Shown: positions 1 through 5,794, numbered from the stretch's first letter. The stretch: 6,275 nucleotides of DNA from Candidatus Bipolaricaulota bacterium (GCA_025057405.1 JANWXV010000041.1:1-6275); one strand, 5' to 3'. Notes: a model not told the origin generated them from the sequence alone. Numbers and translations: made by a program.

Positions 1-2347
1 CTACGGCCTAGACAGAGATCGCTTTCACTTCACGATCTACAAAGACGACGAAGAGTCTTTTCAGCTTTGGCAAGAGATCGCTCGAGCGCCGAAAGAGCGC
101 ATTCACCGGATGGGGGAGAAGACGAATTTTTGGATGATGGGCGAGACCGGCCCCTGCGGCCCTAATACAGAGCTGATCTGGGATCGCGGAAGAGAGTTCT
201 GTGACTGTGGGCGTTCGGATTGTTCCCCGGCTTTGGACAACGACTGCAATCGTTGGTTTGAAGTCTGGAATTTGGTCTTTATGCAGTTCAATCAGGAGCC
301 AGACGGCAGACGCACTCCCCTACCCAAGCCGGGCGTGGACACGGGCATGGGATTAGAAAGAATCGCCGCGGTCTTGCAGAACGCCCCCAGCAATTACGAC
401 ACGGATCTCTTCTATCCAATCTTCGAGGGCCTGCGCGATCTGACCAAACACAGCCGAGAGCAGATGCGCCAGCACTATGTGCCTTACAGAGTCATTGCCG
501 ATCACGGCCGCGCCATGACGTTCTTGATGGCCGACGGCGTGCTGCCCAGCAACGAGAAGCAAGGCTACGTGCTGAGAATGGTCATGCGTCGGGCGATTCG
601 CTTTGGCAAGAGACTAGGGCTGCCCATGCCCTTCTTGCCCCAGGTCGCTCAACTCGTCATCGAGACGATGGGCGGGCACTATACAGAACTGAAAGCTCAA
701 AGAGACTTCATTCTCAAGGCCGTTGTGCACGAAGAAGAACGCTTCGAGCGCACGCTCGATCAGGGTCTGGAACGGGCCGAAAGAATTATCTCAGAGCTGA
801 AGCGCAAGGGCGAGAAACTTATCTACGGTCCAGAGGCGTTCTTCTTGCACGATACGTATGGGTTCCCGGTCGAGATGCTCGAAGATATTGCGCGTGAGCA
901 CGGGATGCACGTAGATCGCGCGGGCTTCGAGCGCGAGATGGAGAAGCAGCGGGAGAGATCGCGCGGCGCTGAGCCACGTGTTGCCGACAGAGCTACTCCC
1001 ACTCGCTCTGCTCTGCCTCCGACGCAGTTTGTGGGCTATCACACGCTGGAGCACAAGTCGGAGCTGTTCGCTGACCTAACCCCCGACCCCTTCCCGAAAC
1101 GGGAAGAGGAGAGTTCCCCTCCCCGCGTCGGGGAGGGGCTAGGGGAGAGGTTCTTCGTCTTCCCCGAGACGCCCTTCTACGCCGAAGCCGGCGGCCAAGT
1201 CGCCGACACGGGATGGATCGAGAATCTTTCGCGCACAGGGAGAGCTGAAGTCGTAGATGTTCACAAAGACGAGCGCGGGGTCTATCTCCATCGCGTGCGC
1301 GTGACGGAAGGAGAATTTCACGCTGGAGATCACTGTCTGCTCAAAGTGGACGCCCAGCGCCGTCAGCGCACGATGAGAAACCACACAGCGACGCATCTTC
1401 TTCACGCTTCGCTGAGAAGAGTCTTGGGCTACTCTCAGGGGATCCAAGCCGGGTCGCTCGTCGCCCCCGATGAGCTGCGCTTTGACTTCAAGCATTTAGC
1501 GCCATTGACTCCTGAAGAGATCGCTCGCATCGAAGAGTTAGCCAATCGCGCGATCCTCGCCGATCTGCCCGTGACGATTGCCGAAGAATCTATAGAATCG
1601 GCCAAAGCCCGCGGCGCGATGGCGCTCTTCACCGAAGACTACGCGGGGAAAGAGAGGGTGCGCGTCGTCACCGTTGCTCCTCTCCCCGGCGACGACAAGC
1701 CCTTCAGCGTCGAGCTGTGCGGAGGCACTCATGTCCAAAGAACCGGACAGATCGGGCTGTTGAAGATCACGAGCGAGGGGAGCGTCGCCGCGGGAGTGCG
1801 ACGGGTGCACGTCGCCGTCGGGGAGAATCTCTTAGCGTATCTGAGAGAGCGCGAGCGTCGAGAACTCCAGCTTGCGCAGATGCTGAAAACTTCTGAGAAA
1901 GAGCTTGCTTCGAAGCTCGAAGCGCTGCTCGCCGAGCGCGACACGCTCTGGCGGGAGCGCGACGCGCTCAAGCGACAGTGGCTCGCTTTAGAGAAGGTCA
2001 AGCTCTTACACCAACGTCATAAAGTCAATCAAGCGTCGCTGATCTGCGCGCGGCTCGATCTCCCCAGCGAAGATTTGAAGACGCTCTCGGATTTGCTGGA
2101 GCCAGAGATCGCCCCCGGTGTAGCGTTGCTCGGTGGGGTCTCCAATGGAAAAGCCTCGCTCGTCTGCAAAGTGAGCGAGGCTCTGATCGAACAGATCAAC
2201 GCGGGACAGATTATGAAAGCCTTAACGCCATTGATCGGCGGGGGCGGAGGGGGCACACCGCGATTTGCTCAGGGCGGCGGCTCCAACCCCAATGGGCTGG
2301 ACGAAGCCCTGCGCCACGGCGAGGCCCTCATCCGGGCTCGGCTTTAA
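1..2347 (+). CDS. alaS: Alanyl-tRNA synthetase, 5'-truncated by the window edge
   Basis: Charges tRNA(Ala) with alanine in the cytoplasm and edits mischarged Ser/Gly. The reading frame is open from base 2, giving 781 visible residues. The family is usually near 875 residues, so about 110 N-terminal residues (class II motifs 1 and 2) lie outside the window. Visible in order: the catalytic-domain segment GETGPCGPNTE (about 137-170), motif 3 VDTGMGLERI (about 335-364), the tRNA-recognition helices, then the editing domain with Zn ligands HTATH (about 1382-1396) and CGGTH (about 1718-1732). A charged, probably coiled-coil stretch follows (about 1830-2010), then a C-Ala/DHHA1 domain ending in a glycine run and AQGGG. 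The one oddity is a 25-residue proline/glutamate/glycine-rich insert at 1076-1150, just before the conserved TPFYAEAGGQV strand; it is annotated separately. All visible catalytic and editing residues are intact, so the enzyme is probably functional. The gene converges with the minus-strand cluster and its TAA overlaps the stop of the neighbouring small gene. Confidence 0.98.
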   Translation, partial: YGLDRDRFHFTIYKDDEESFQLWQEIARAPKERIHRMGEKTNFWMMGETGPCGPNTELIWDRGREFCDCGRSDCSPALDNDCNRWFEVWNLVFMQFNQEPDGRRTPLPKPGVDTGMGLERIAAVLQNAPSNYDTDLFYPIFEGLRDLTKHSREQMRQHYVPYRVIADHGRAMTFLMADGVLPSNEKQGYVLRMVMRRAIRFGKRLGLPMPFLPQVAQLVIETMGGHYTELKAQRDFILKAVVHEEERFERTLDQGLERAERIISELKRKGEKLIYGPEAFFLHDTYGFPVEMLEDIAREHGMHVDRAGFEREMEKQRERSRGAEPRVADRATPTRSALPPTQFVGYHTLEHKSELFADLTPDPFPKREEESSPPRVGEGLGERFFVFPETPFYAEAGGQVADTGWIENLSRTGRAEVVDVHKDERGVYLHRVRVTEGEFHAGDHCLLKVDAQRRQRTMRNHTATHLLHASLRRVLGYSQGIQAGSLVAPDELRFDFKHLAPLTPEEIARIEELANRAILADLPVTIAEESIESAKARGAMALFTEDYAGKERVRVVTVAPLPGDDKPFSVELCGGTHVQRTGQIGLLKITSEGSVAAGVRRVHVAVGENLLAYLRERERRELQLAQMLKTSEKELASKLEALLAERDTLWRERDALKRQWLALEKVKLLHQRHKVNQASLICARLDLPSEDLKTLSDLLEPEIAPGVALLGGVSNGKASLVCKVSEALIEQINAGQIMKALTPLIGGGGGGTPRFAQGGGSNPNGLDEALRHGEALIRARL
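1075..1150. repeat. GC-rich palindromic repeat inserted in frame within alaS
   Basis: Two perfect hairpins sit side by side: TTCCCG-AAA-CGGGAA (1091-1105) and a 10-bp stem CCCCTCCCCG with loop CGT (1116-1138). An outer pair, CCTAACCCC (1075-1083) and GGGGCTAGG (1135-1143), matches with one mismatch and could close a larger fold, competing with the second hairpin for the GGGG. The length is compatible with the reading frame: it adds 25 residues, beginning LTPDPFPKRE and ending GEGLGER, at a loop between the tRNA-recognition and editing domains. From memory, peptides of this LTP-x-P-x-P...GEGLGER kind come from dispersed palindromic repeats in several bacterial genomes, much as Rickettsia palindromic elements enter genes. 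That this is a mobile repeat family here is inferred; no second copy is in the window. Confidence 0.75.
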
Positions 2348-2472
2348 TAATCGTCGTCGTCTTCGTCGTCCCAGTCGTCGTCGTCCCAGTCGTCCTCTTC
2401 GTCCTCGTCGTCTTCGTCCTCGTCATCCCAGGGACGACGCTTCAGCAGCAGTTCATCATCAAGCCTTCTCAT
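2344..2472 (-). CDS. Small extremely acidic Asp/Glu/Trp protein (42 aa)
   Basis: I do not recognise a family. The frame starts with ATG at 2472 and ends with TAA at 2344-2346. Residues 1-14 are mixed (MRRLDDELLLKRRP), and from residue 15 on it is almost only Asp and Glu with three Trp (positions 15, 29, 34) and a final Tyr. In all, 27 of 42 residues are acidic and only five are basic, so net charge is near -22. There is no membrane segment or signal peptide. Evidence that it is a real gene: AGGAGT eight bases before the ATG, a TTGACT-17-TAAACT promoter just upstream, and a stop interleaved with the alaS stop. Triplet-repeat DNA can make chance open frames, which is the main doubt. Its position after mntR allows a role as a cation-binding or buffering peptide, but that is only inferred. 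The tail could equally interact with a basic partner protein. Confidence 0.72.
   Translation of the reverse strand: MRRLDDELLLKRRPWDDEDEDDEDEEDDWDDDDWDDEDDDDY
2365..2394. repeat. Perfect 15-bp tandem duplication in the acidic gene
   Basis: The 15-mer GTCGTCCCAGTCGTC occurs twice without a gap, at 2365-2379 and 2380-2394. On the minus strand each copy encodes DDWDD, so the protein contains this unit twice (residues 27-36). It lies inside a longer stretch of GAC/GAA/GAG triplets (2350-2427), where replication slippage could lengthen or shorten the tail while keeping the frame. Confidence 0.9.
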
Positions 2473-2480
2473 GGTAACTC

Positions 2481-2486
2481 ACTCCT
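2481..2486 (-). promoter_or_regulatory. Shine-Dalgarno site of the acidic small gene
   Basis: AGGAGT, preceded by AAA, lies eight bases before the ATG at 2472. Spacing and strength are close to ideal. This is the main reason to treat the 42-codon frame as translated. Confidence 0.8.
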
Positions 2487-2505
2487 TTTAAGAGCGTATT
2501 CGTAG

Positions 2506-2523
2506 TTGTCAGAGTTTAGACAA
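2506..2523. promoter_or_regulatory. 18-bp inverted repeat centred on the -10 box, candidate operator
   Basis: TTGTC (2506-2510) and GACAA (2519-2523) form a perfect 5-bp inverted repeat around eight bases that contain the whole -10 box. An operator here would block polymerase binding. MntR/DtxR-family regulators bind dyads of about this size, but the arms do not clearly match a MntR box I can recall, so the bound protein is unknown. Arms of five bases can arise by chance. Confidence 0.35.
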
Positions 2524-2541
2524 GAGCGGCGCGGAAGTCAA
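2513..2541 (-). promoter_or_regulatory. Sigma70-like promoter for the acidic small gene
   Basis: A -35 box TTGACT (2541-2536) and a -10 box TAAACT (2518-2513) are separated by exactly 17 bases. Each matches the consensus at five (-35) and four (-10) of six positions. Transcription would start near 2506, leaving a leader of about 34 bases that contains the ribosome binding site. It sits in the 100-base gap after mntR, so the small gene could be expressed independently of the operon. Predicted from sequence only. Confidence 0.6.
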
Positions 2542-2572
2542 GTGCGGGTCATTTTAGCCATGAGATCAGCGC

Positions 2573-3010
2573 TTACGCATCTATAGACTGCGAGCACCGT
2601 CGCGCGCGCCGATGCTTGAGAAACGCAGTAAGAGTTTCAGGGTGCTCTTGAAAGAAGCTCACAAGATCCCGAAAGCACGCGAGCGTCTCGGGGCTGACGT
2701 GGTGTTCGACGCCCTCGACGTCACGGGCGATCGAGCGTTCGCCCACGCCAAGCATCCTGAGAAGCTCTTCGAGCTTGCGATGGCGATTCTTGACCGACTT
2801 GGCGATCGCCTCGCCGCGCGGCGTCAGCGTGATCCCACGATACTTTTCGTAATTCACCAAAGATTCGGTCCCGAGCTTCTGCAGCATCTTGGTCACCGAC
2901 GACGAACGCACCTGCAACGAGGAAGCAATATCTATGACGCGCGCGTAGCCCTTCTCTTGGATCAGCTCGTAGATGCGCTCCAGATAGTCTTCCGCGCTGG
3001 GCGTGGGCAC
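2573..3010 (-). CDS. mntR: Manganese-responsive DtxR-family transcriptional regulator MntR
   Basis: A cytoplasmic DNA-binding repressor that senses Mn(II) and controls manganese uptake genes. An N-terminal winged helix (about residues 5-70, with the recognition segment SSSVTKMLQKL) is followed by a helical metal-binding and dimerisation domain. It is very like Bacillus subtilis MntR: SAEDYLERIYELI, EKGYARV, VNYEKYRGITLT and DVEGVEHH all align. GTG at 3010 is chosen because AAGGAGG (3026-3020) lies nine bases upstream. The alternative GTG at 3019 abuts that site and would have no spacing. With this start the protein is 145 aa, and the six Mn ligands are D8, E11, H77, E99, E102 and H103, the same numbers as in B. 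subtilis. It lacks a C-terminal SH3/FeoA domain, as is normal for MntR. It lies 27 bases after the cupredoxin gene, probably on one transcript. The basic C-terminal tail is not conserved in the family as I recall it. Confidence 0.93.
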   Translation of the reverse strand: MPTPSAEDYLERIYELIQEKGYARVIDIASSLQVRSSSVTKMLQKLGTESLVNYEKYRGITLTPRGEAIAKSVKNRHRKLEELLRMLGVGERSIARDVEGVEHHVSPETLACFRDLVSFFQEHPETLTAFLKHRRARRCSQSIDA

Positions 3011-3019
3011 GCTCCCCAC

Positions 3020-3026
3020 CCTCCTT
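3020..3026 (-). promoter_or_regulatory. Shine-Dalgarno site that fixes the mntR start
   Basis: AAGGAGG is a full-strength site. It lies nine bases from GTG 3010 but touches GTG 3019, so the inner GTG is the likely start. The inner start also gives the N-terminus MPTPSAEDY, which lines up with MTTPSMEDY of B. subtilis MntR. Confidence 0.8.
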
Positions 3027-3037
3027 CTCAGATTTTA

Positions 3038-3451
3038 TCACCGTCGGAGCACGATGAAGCGCCCGTACATCGAAGTCTGGTGATTGCGACAATAATACGT
3101 GAAGTCGCCGGCGCGCGACGCTGTGAACTCCACGGTCGTCTCCTCGGTGGGGCGGATCGCTTGCTTGGCGCGAGCTTCGGGATAATTGCTGATCGCAAAA
3201 TCGTGGATGATCAGCGTCGTCTCGCGATTTTTAATAGTGATCTTCACTTTATCGTTGAGATAGACGATGATATCGGGATTTTCAAGCCCTTTGATCGAAT
3301 CGGGCTTCTCCCCGATAAAGCGCATATTGCTGGTGATGAGCACGATCTCGCGCACCCCTCCCGGCGGCAGATCGCTGATCGCGGGCGTGCAGCCCAACGT
3401 TAAGATACCAACGCTTAGTAAAGAACTCAGCAGTCCCATCCATCGGTGCAT
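3038..3451 (-). CDS. Small cupredoxin-like lipoprotein
   Basis: A predicted extracytoplasmic, lipid-anchored blue-copper-type protein of 137 aa, likely an electron carrier or copper binder. Residues 1-21 form a short signal peptide (MHRWMGLLSSLLSVG...) ending in TLG-C21, which fits a lipoprotein signal though the -3 position is Thr rather than the usual Leu. The remainder is a beta-rich cupredoxin domain. Candidate copper ligands are H83 (in IIHDF), then C121, H124 and M128 in YYCRNHQTSM. The C-x2-H spacing is plastocyanin-like, but H-x3-M is one residue shorter than the plastocyanin pattern. ATG 3451 is chosen because GGGAGGA (3467-3461) lies nine bases upstream; the frame stays open to 3730, but that part overlaps the permease gene and has no cupredoxin content. 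It is followed 27 bases later by mntR. Its electron partner and its link to manganese are unknown; a c-type cytochrome-like or sulfocyanin role cannot be excluded. Confidence 0.82.
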   Translation of the reverse strand: MHRWMGLLSSLLSVGILTLGCTPAISDLPPGGVREIVLITSNMRFIGEKPDSIKGLENPDIIVYLNDKVKITIKNRETTLIIHDFAISNYPEARAKQAIRPTEETTVEFTASRAGDFTYYCRNHQTSMYGRFIVLRR

Positions 3452-3460
3452 TCTTTTCAG

Positions 3461-3467
3461 TCCTCCC
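3461..3467 (-). promoter_or_regulatory. Shine-Dalgarno site of the cupredoxin gene
   Basis: GGGAGGA lies nine bases before ATG 3451 and selects this start over the in-frame extension toward 3730. Confidence 0.75.
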
Positions 3468-3485
3468 TTGGTTCTAGACCCTCGG

Positions 3486-3514
3486 AGCATAGCAAACTTA
3501 TTCCCAAAAGGCAA
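3486..3514 (-). promoter_or_regulatory. Internal sigma70-like promoter for cupredoxin and mntR
   Basis: A -35 box TTGCCT (3514-3509), a 17-base spacer and a -10 box TATGCT (3491-3486) lie in the 68-base gap after the permease stop. TGC directly before the -10 box makes it an extended -10 (TGn). Each hexamer matches four of six consensus positions. Start of transcription would be near 3479. It would let cupredoxin and mntR be transcribed apart from the importer genes. Predicted only. Confidence 0.55.
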
Positions 3515-3515
3515 A
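3501..3515 (-). promoter_or_regulatory. Possible MntR box overlapping the -35 region
   Basis: TTTGCCTTTTGGGAA is an imperfect dyad (TTxxCC-TTT-xGGxAA type) over the -35 box. From memory it resembles the B. subtilis MntR operator (TTTGCCTTAAGGAAA), sharing the first eight bases and the GG and final AA. A repressor bound here would block the promoter and give mntR autoregulation. The comparison operator is recalled, not looked up, and the homopolymer content lowers its weight. Confidence 0.4.
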
Positions 3516-3519
3516 TCTC

Positions 3520-5043
3520 TCAAGGCGCGGCAACGACCGAGATCGCCTTGGCCCACAGCGCCGGAATGACCTCCACGCGATCTGAAATTTGCAGACGGAT
3601 CTGATGCTCGGTGCGCTCTACGATCAGCACCGATTGGCCGAGGCTCAGGCCGCGCGCGAGAAGCCCAGAGAGAATCTCTTCGGGTTCGTCTTCGATGTGC
3701 GTAATGATCGCTAGGGTCTCCAGCGGCCATCTGTCGAGGGGCTGGCCGGGGTCAACAGAGATACGACCCTCGGGAGTGGGAATGGGATCGCCGTGCGGAT
3801 CGCGCACAGGATGCCCCAATTGACGCTCGAGCCGCTCGGCCATTTCAGCAGGCTGAACATGCTCCAGCCGATGCGCCTCAGCGTGAACGCTCTCCAACGG
3901 CAGCGAGGTTTTTTCGGCTAAATAATGCTCCCACAGCCGATGCGACCGGATGAGTTTGATCGCTTCTTCGCGTCCCTTGGGGGTTATAGTGAAGTGTTCT
4001 TGAGGCCCTCCAGAGGTCTGCACCCAGCCGTGTCTCACGAGAGCGCGAAGACCGCGCTGGGTGTGAGCGAGAGGCTGTCGGAGCGCTTGGGCTACTATCG
4101 CTGCTGTGGCTTCAGTCCCGCGCTCCGTCAGCTCATAGATCTTTCGGAGCATATCTTGCATCTGCGTCTGGCGCTGATGGTGCTTTCGTTGCCACCAGCG
4201 CGCCAGCACGCCGTGCTGCGGCGCTAAGAAGAACGCCCCCATAAAGAGCACCCCCGCAACTAATACAATCGAAGCCCCTGATGAAAGATTGACATGAAAC
4301 GAGAGATAGAGTCCTGTAAGGCTGGCCATGATCCCTATCCCTGCTGCCACCAGCATCATCGTCGGGAGACGGTGGGTCAACAGAAACGCCGTCGCTCCGG
4401 GGATGATCAGCATCGCGACGGCCAAGACGACGCCTACCGTCTGCAAGCTCGCTACGATCGTCAGCGAGAGCAAGAGCATCATCAGATAGTGCAAAAAGCC
4501 TGTAGGCAAACCAATGGCTGCCGCCGTCGTGGGGTCAAACGAGTGCAAGAGCAGCTCTTTGTAGAGCAGAACGATCGTGAGCAAGACGAGCGCTCCGGTT
4601 ATTGCAATCGTGATCAAATCACCCGTCGAGACGCCTAAGACATTCCCAAAGAGAATGTGAAAGAGATCCACACCCTGAGCTTTCTTTCTCACAGCATCGG
4701 TGCTCAGCAAGAGCACCCCCAACGCAAACGCCGTGGTGAACATCACGCCGATGGCCGTGTCTTCTTTGACTTTGCTGCGGCGCGTGATCAAACCGATCCC
4801 CAGCGCCGTCAAGACGCCCGTGCCCACCGCCCCCCAAAAGAAGGGGAACCCCAACAGCCACGCGATCGCCACCCCAGGCAGCACCGCGTGAGCGATCGCG
4901 TCCCCCAGAAGCGCCAGACGCCGCACGATAATATAACACCCGACGACCGAGCTGATCGTGCCCACCAGCAGAGCCGCTACCAGCGCCCGCTGCATAAACT
5001 CATAGCGCAACGGCTCGATAAAAATCTGATCGAAGAGTCCCAT
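3520..5043 (-). CDS. ABC-3 family metal permease fused to a DtxR-like metal-sensor domain
   Basis: The membrane subunit of a Mn/Zn/Fe ABC importer, carrying a regulator-like tail (507 aa; ordinary permeases of the family are about 270-290 aa). Residues about 15-275 hold some eight or nine hydrophobic segments with family motifs: RRLALLGDAIAHAVLPGVA near the N-terminus and VGVVLAVAMLIIPGATAF later. After a basic junction (ARWWQRKHHQRQ, about 281-292) comes a winged helix (about 293-356), a DtxR-type metal and dimerisation domain (about 360-410), the DPHGDPIPTPEG linker, and an SH3/FeoA-like end (about 430-505). Metal-site positions, numbered after DtxR: D297 (M10), H368 (H79), E372 (E83), H387 (H98), H391 (C102), E394 (E105), H395 (H106). 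The recognition-helix region diverges from DtxR, so DNA binding is uncertain. The ATG follows the ATPase stop by four bases with no good ribosome site, suggesting translational coupling. Only one permease gene is visible, so it may act as a homodimer. Confidence 0.93.
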   Translation of the reverse strand: MGLFDQIFIEPLRYEFMQRALVAALLVGTISSVVGCYIIVRRLALLGDAIAHAVLPGVAIAWLLGFPFFWGAVGTGVLTALGIGLITRRSKVKEDTAIGVMFTTAFALGVLLLSTDAVRKKAQGVDLFHILFGNVLGVSTGDLITIAITGALVLLTIVLLYKELLLHSFDPTTAAAIGLPTGFLHYLMMLLLSLTIVASLQTVGVVLAVAMLIIPGATAFLLTHRLPTMMLVAAGIGIMASLTGLYLSFHVNLSSGASIVLVAGVLFMGAFFLAPQHGVLARWWQRKHHQRQTQMQDMLRKIYELTERGTEATAAIVAQALRQPLAHTQRGLRALVRHGWVQTSGGPQEHFTITPKGREEAIKLIRSHRLWEHYLAEKTSLPLESVHAEAHRLEHVQPAEMAERLERQLGHPVRDPHGDPIPTPEGRISVDPGQPLDRWPLETLAIITHIEDEPEEILSGLLARGLSLGQSVLIVERTEHQIRLQISDRVEVIPALWAKAISVVAAP

Positions 5044-5047
5044 AAAT

Positions 5048-5794
5048 TCAGCGCACCACGATCCAACGGTCGGCCTCTTCTAAAAGCGTTAAGCGCCCAC
5101 TGTAAGCCCGCTGCAAGAGTTCGGGCTTGAAGACTTCATCTGCTGTTCCGTAGGCGACCAACTGCCCGTTGAGCAAGATCAGCCTGTTGAACTGCCGAGC
5201 CGTGCTCAGATCGTGATTGACGACCAAGACGAGTTTTCCGAGATTGCGCAGCTCGCGCAGAATCTCAAAGATCTTCTGCTCGGTGGCCGCGTCCACGCCG
5301 ATAAACGGCTCGTCGAGCATATAGATATCGGCCTCTTGAGCGAGGGCGCGCGCGAGGAAGACCCGCTGCTGTTGCCCCCCGGAGAGCTGCCCGATCTGAC
5401 GCTTGGCCAAGGGCGTCATCTCGACTTGCTGGAGAGCGTGAGCCGCGCGCTCGCGGTCGGCATGCGCCGGACGACGCAGCCAACCCAAATGAGCGTATCG
5501 GCCCATCAGCACGACATCTTCCACCAAGACGGGAAAGTCCCAATCTACAGATTCTCTCTGGGGGACATACGCGACCCTGCGACGCATAGCGTGGACGTCT
5601 TCCCCAAAGAGCCGCACCCGCCCGCCGTCGCCGGGGAGAAGCCCGAGAATCGCTTTCAGTAGCGTAGATTTCCCCGCGCCGTTCGGCCCGAAGACCCCCA
5701 CCATCTGGCCCGGTTCGATCTTGAGCGTGACATTGCGCAAGACGCGATGGGTTCCATACGAGACCGAGAGATTCTCTATCTCAATGGCGTGCAT
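5048..5794 (-). CDS. ABC transporter ATPase subunit, manganese/zinc/iron importer (Mnt/Tro type)
   Basis: A peripheral cytoplasmic ATPase, 248 aa, that drives metal import through the permease encoded next. All nucleotide-binding motifs are intact: Walker A GPNGAGKS (36-43), Q-loop Q79 within VPQRESVDWDFPV, signature LSGGQ (137-141), Walker B YMLDEP (158-163) and switch H194 in VNHD. The QRESVDWDFP...DVVLMGRY stretch is typical of the manganese/zinc/iron ABC family. ATG 5794 is preferred because GGAGG (5804-5800) lies five bases upstream and MHAIEIENLSV then begins like the family. A TTG at 5809 would place the ribosome site inside the gene. The start overlaps the end of the binding-protein gene by 14 bases, and the stop is four bases from the permease ATG. 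Substrate (Mn rather than Zn or Fe) is inferred from the nearby mntR. Confidence 0.95.
   Translation of the reverse strand: MHAIEIENLSVSYGTHRVLRNVTLKIEPGQMVGVFGPNGAGKSTLLKAILGLLPGDGGRVRLFGEDVHAMRRRVAYVPQRESVDWDFPVLVEDVVLMGRYAHLGWLRRPAHADRERAAHALQQVEMTPLAKRQIGQLSGGQQQRVFLARALAQEADIYMLDEPFIGVDAATEQKIFEILRELRNLGKLVLVVNHDLSTARQFNRLILLNGQLVAYGTADEVFKPELLQRAYSGRLTLLEEADRWIVVR

Larger units (their letters stand above)
2473..2572. other. Intergenic region between mntR and the acidic small gene
   Basis: This 100-base gap is the longest non-coding stretch in the window. It holds the promoter, the 18-bp dyad and the ribosome binding site of the acidic gene. I see no GC hairpin followed by a T-run on either strand, so no intrinsic terminator for mntR or alaS is evident. 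Confidence 0.7.

Noticed and set aside
1116..1138. 10-bp hairpin as an intrinsic terminator
   Set aside because: No T-run follows on either strand in a terminator-like arrangement, and it lies inside the alaS coding region.
1075..1150. Repeat in alaS as an intein, frameshift or assembly artefact
   Set aside because: It is far too short for an intein, keeps the frame, and AlaS sequence resumes at once on both sides. A chimeric join would not restore frame and homology so neatly.
2350..2430. Triplet-rich stretch as a CRISPR-like or non-coding repeat array
   Set aside because: There is no repeat-spacer layout; the units are codons of an acidic frame with start, stop and ribosome site.
2265..2477. 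Arg/Pro-rich + strand open frame over the alaS 3' end
   Set aside because: It is the antisense of the acidic triplet tract and a frame shift of alaS, with no ribosome site; the minus-strand frame is better supported.
2612..3403. Long + strand open frame of 263 codons
   Set aside because: It is antisense to mntR and the cupredoxin gene, which both have strong family matches and ribosome sites; its translation shows no recognisable motif.
3452..3730. N-terminal extension of the cupredoxin frame
   Set aside because: It overlaps the permease gene, has no cupredoxin or signal features, and the ribosome site and signal peptide place the start at 3451.
4657..5130. + strand open frame of 157 codons
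   Set aside because: It is antisense to the permease gene, low in hydrophobic content and without recognisable motifs; the permease frame is clearly the coding one.
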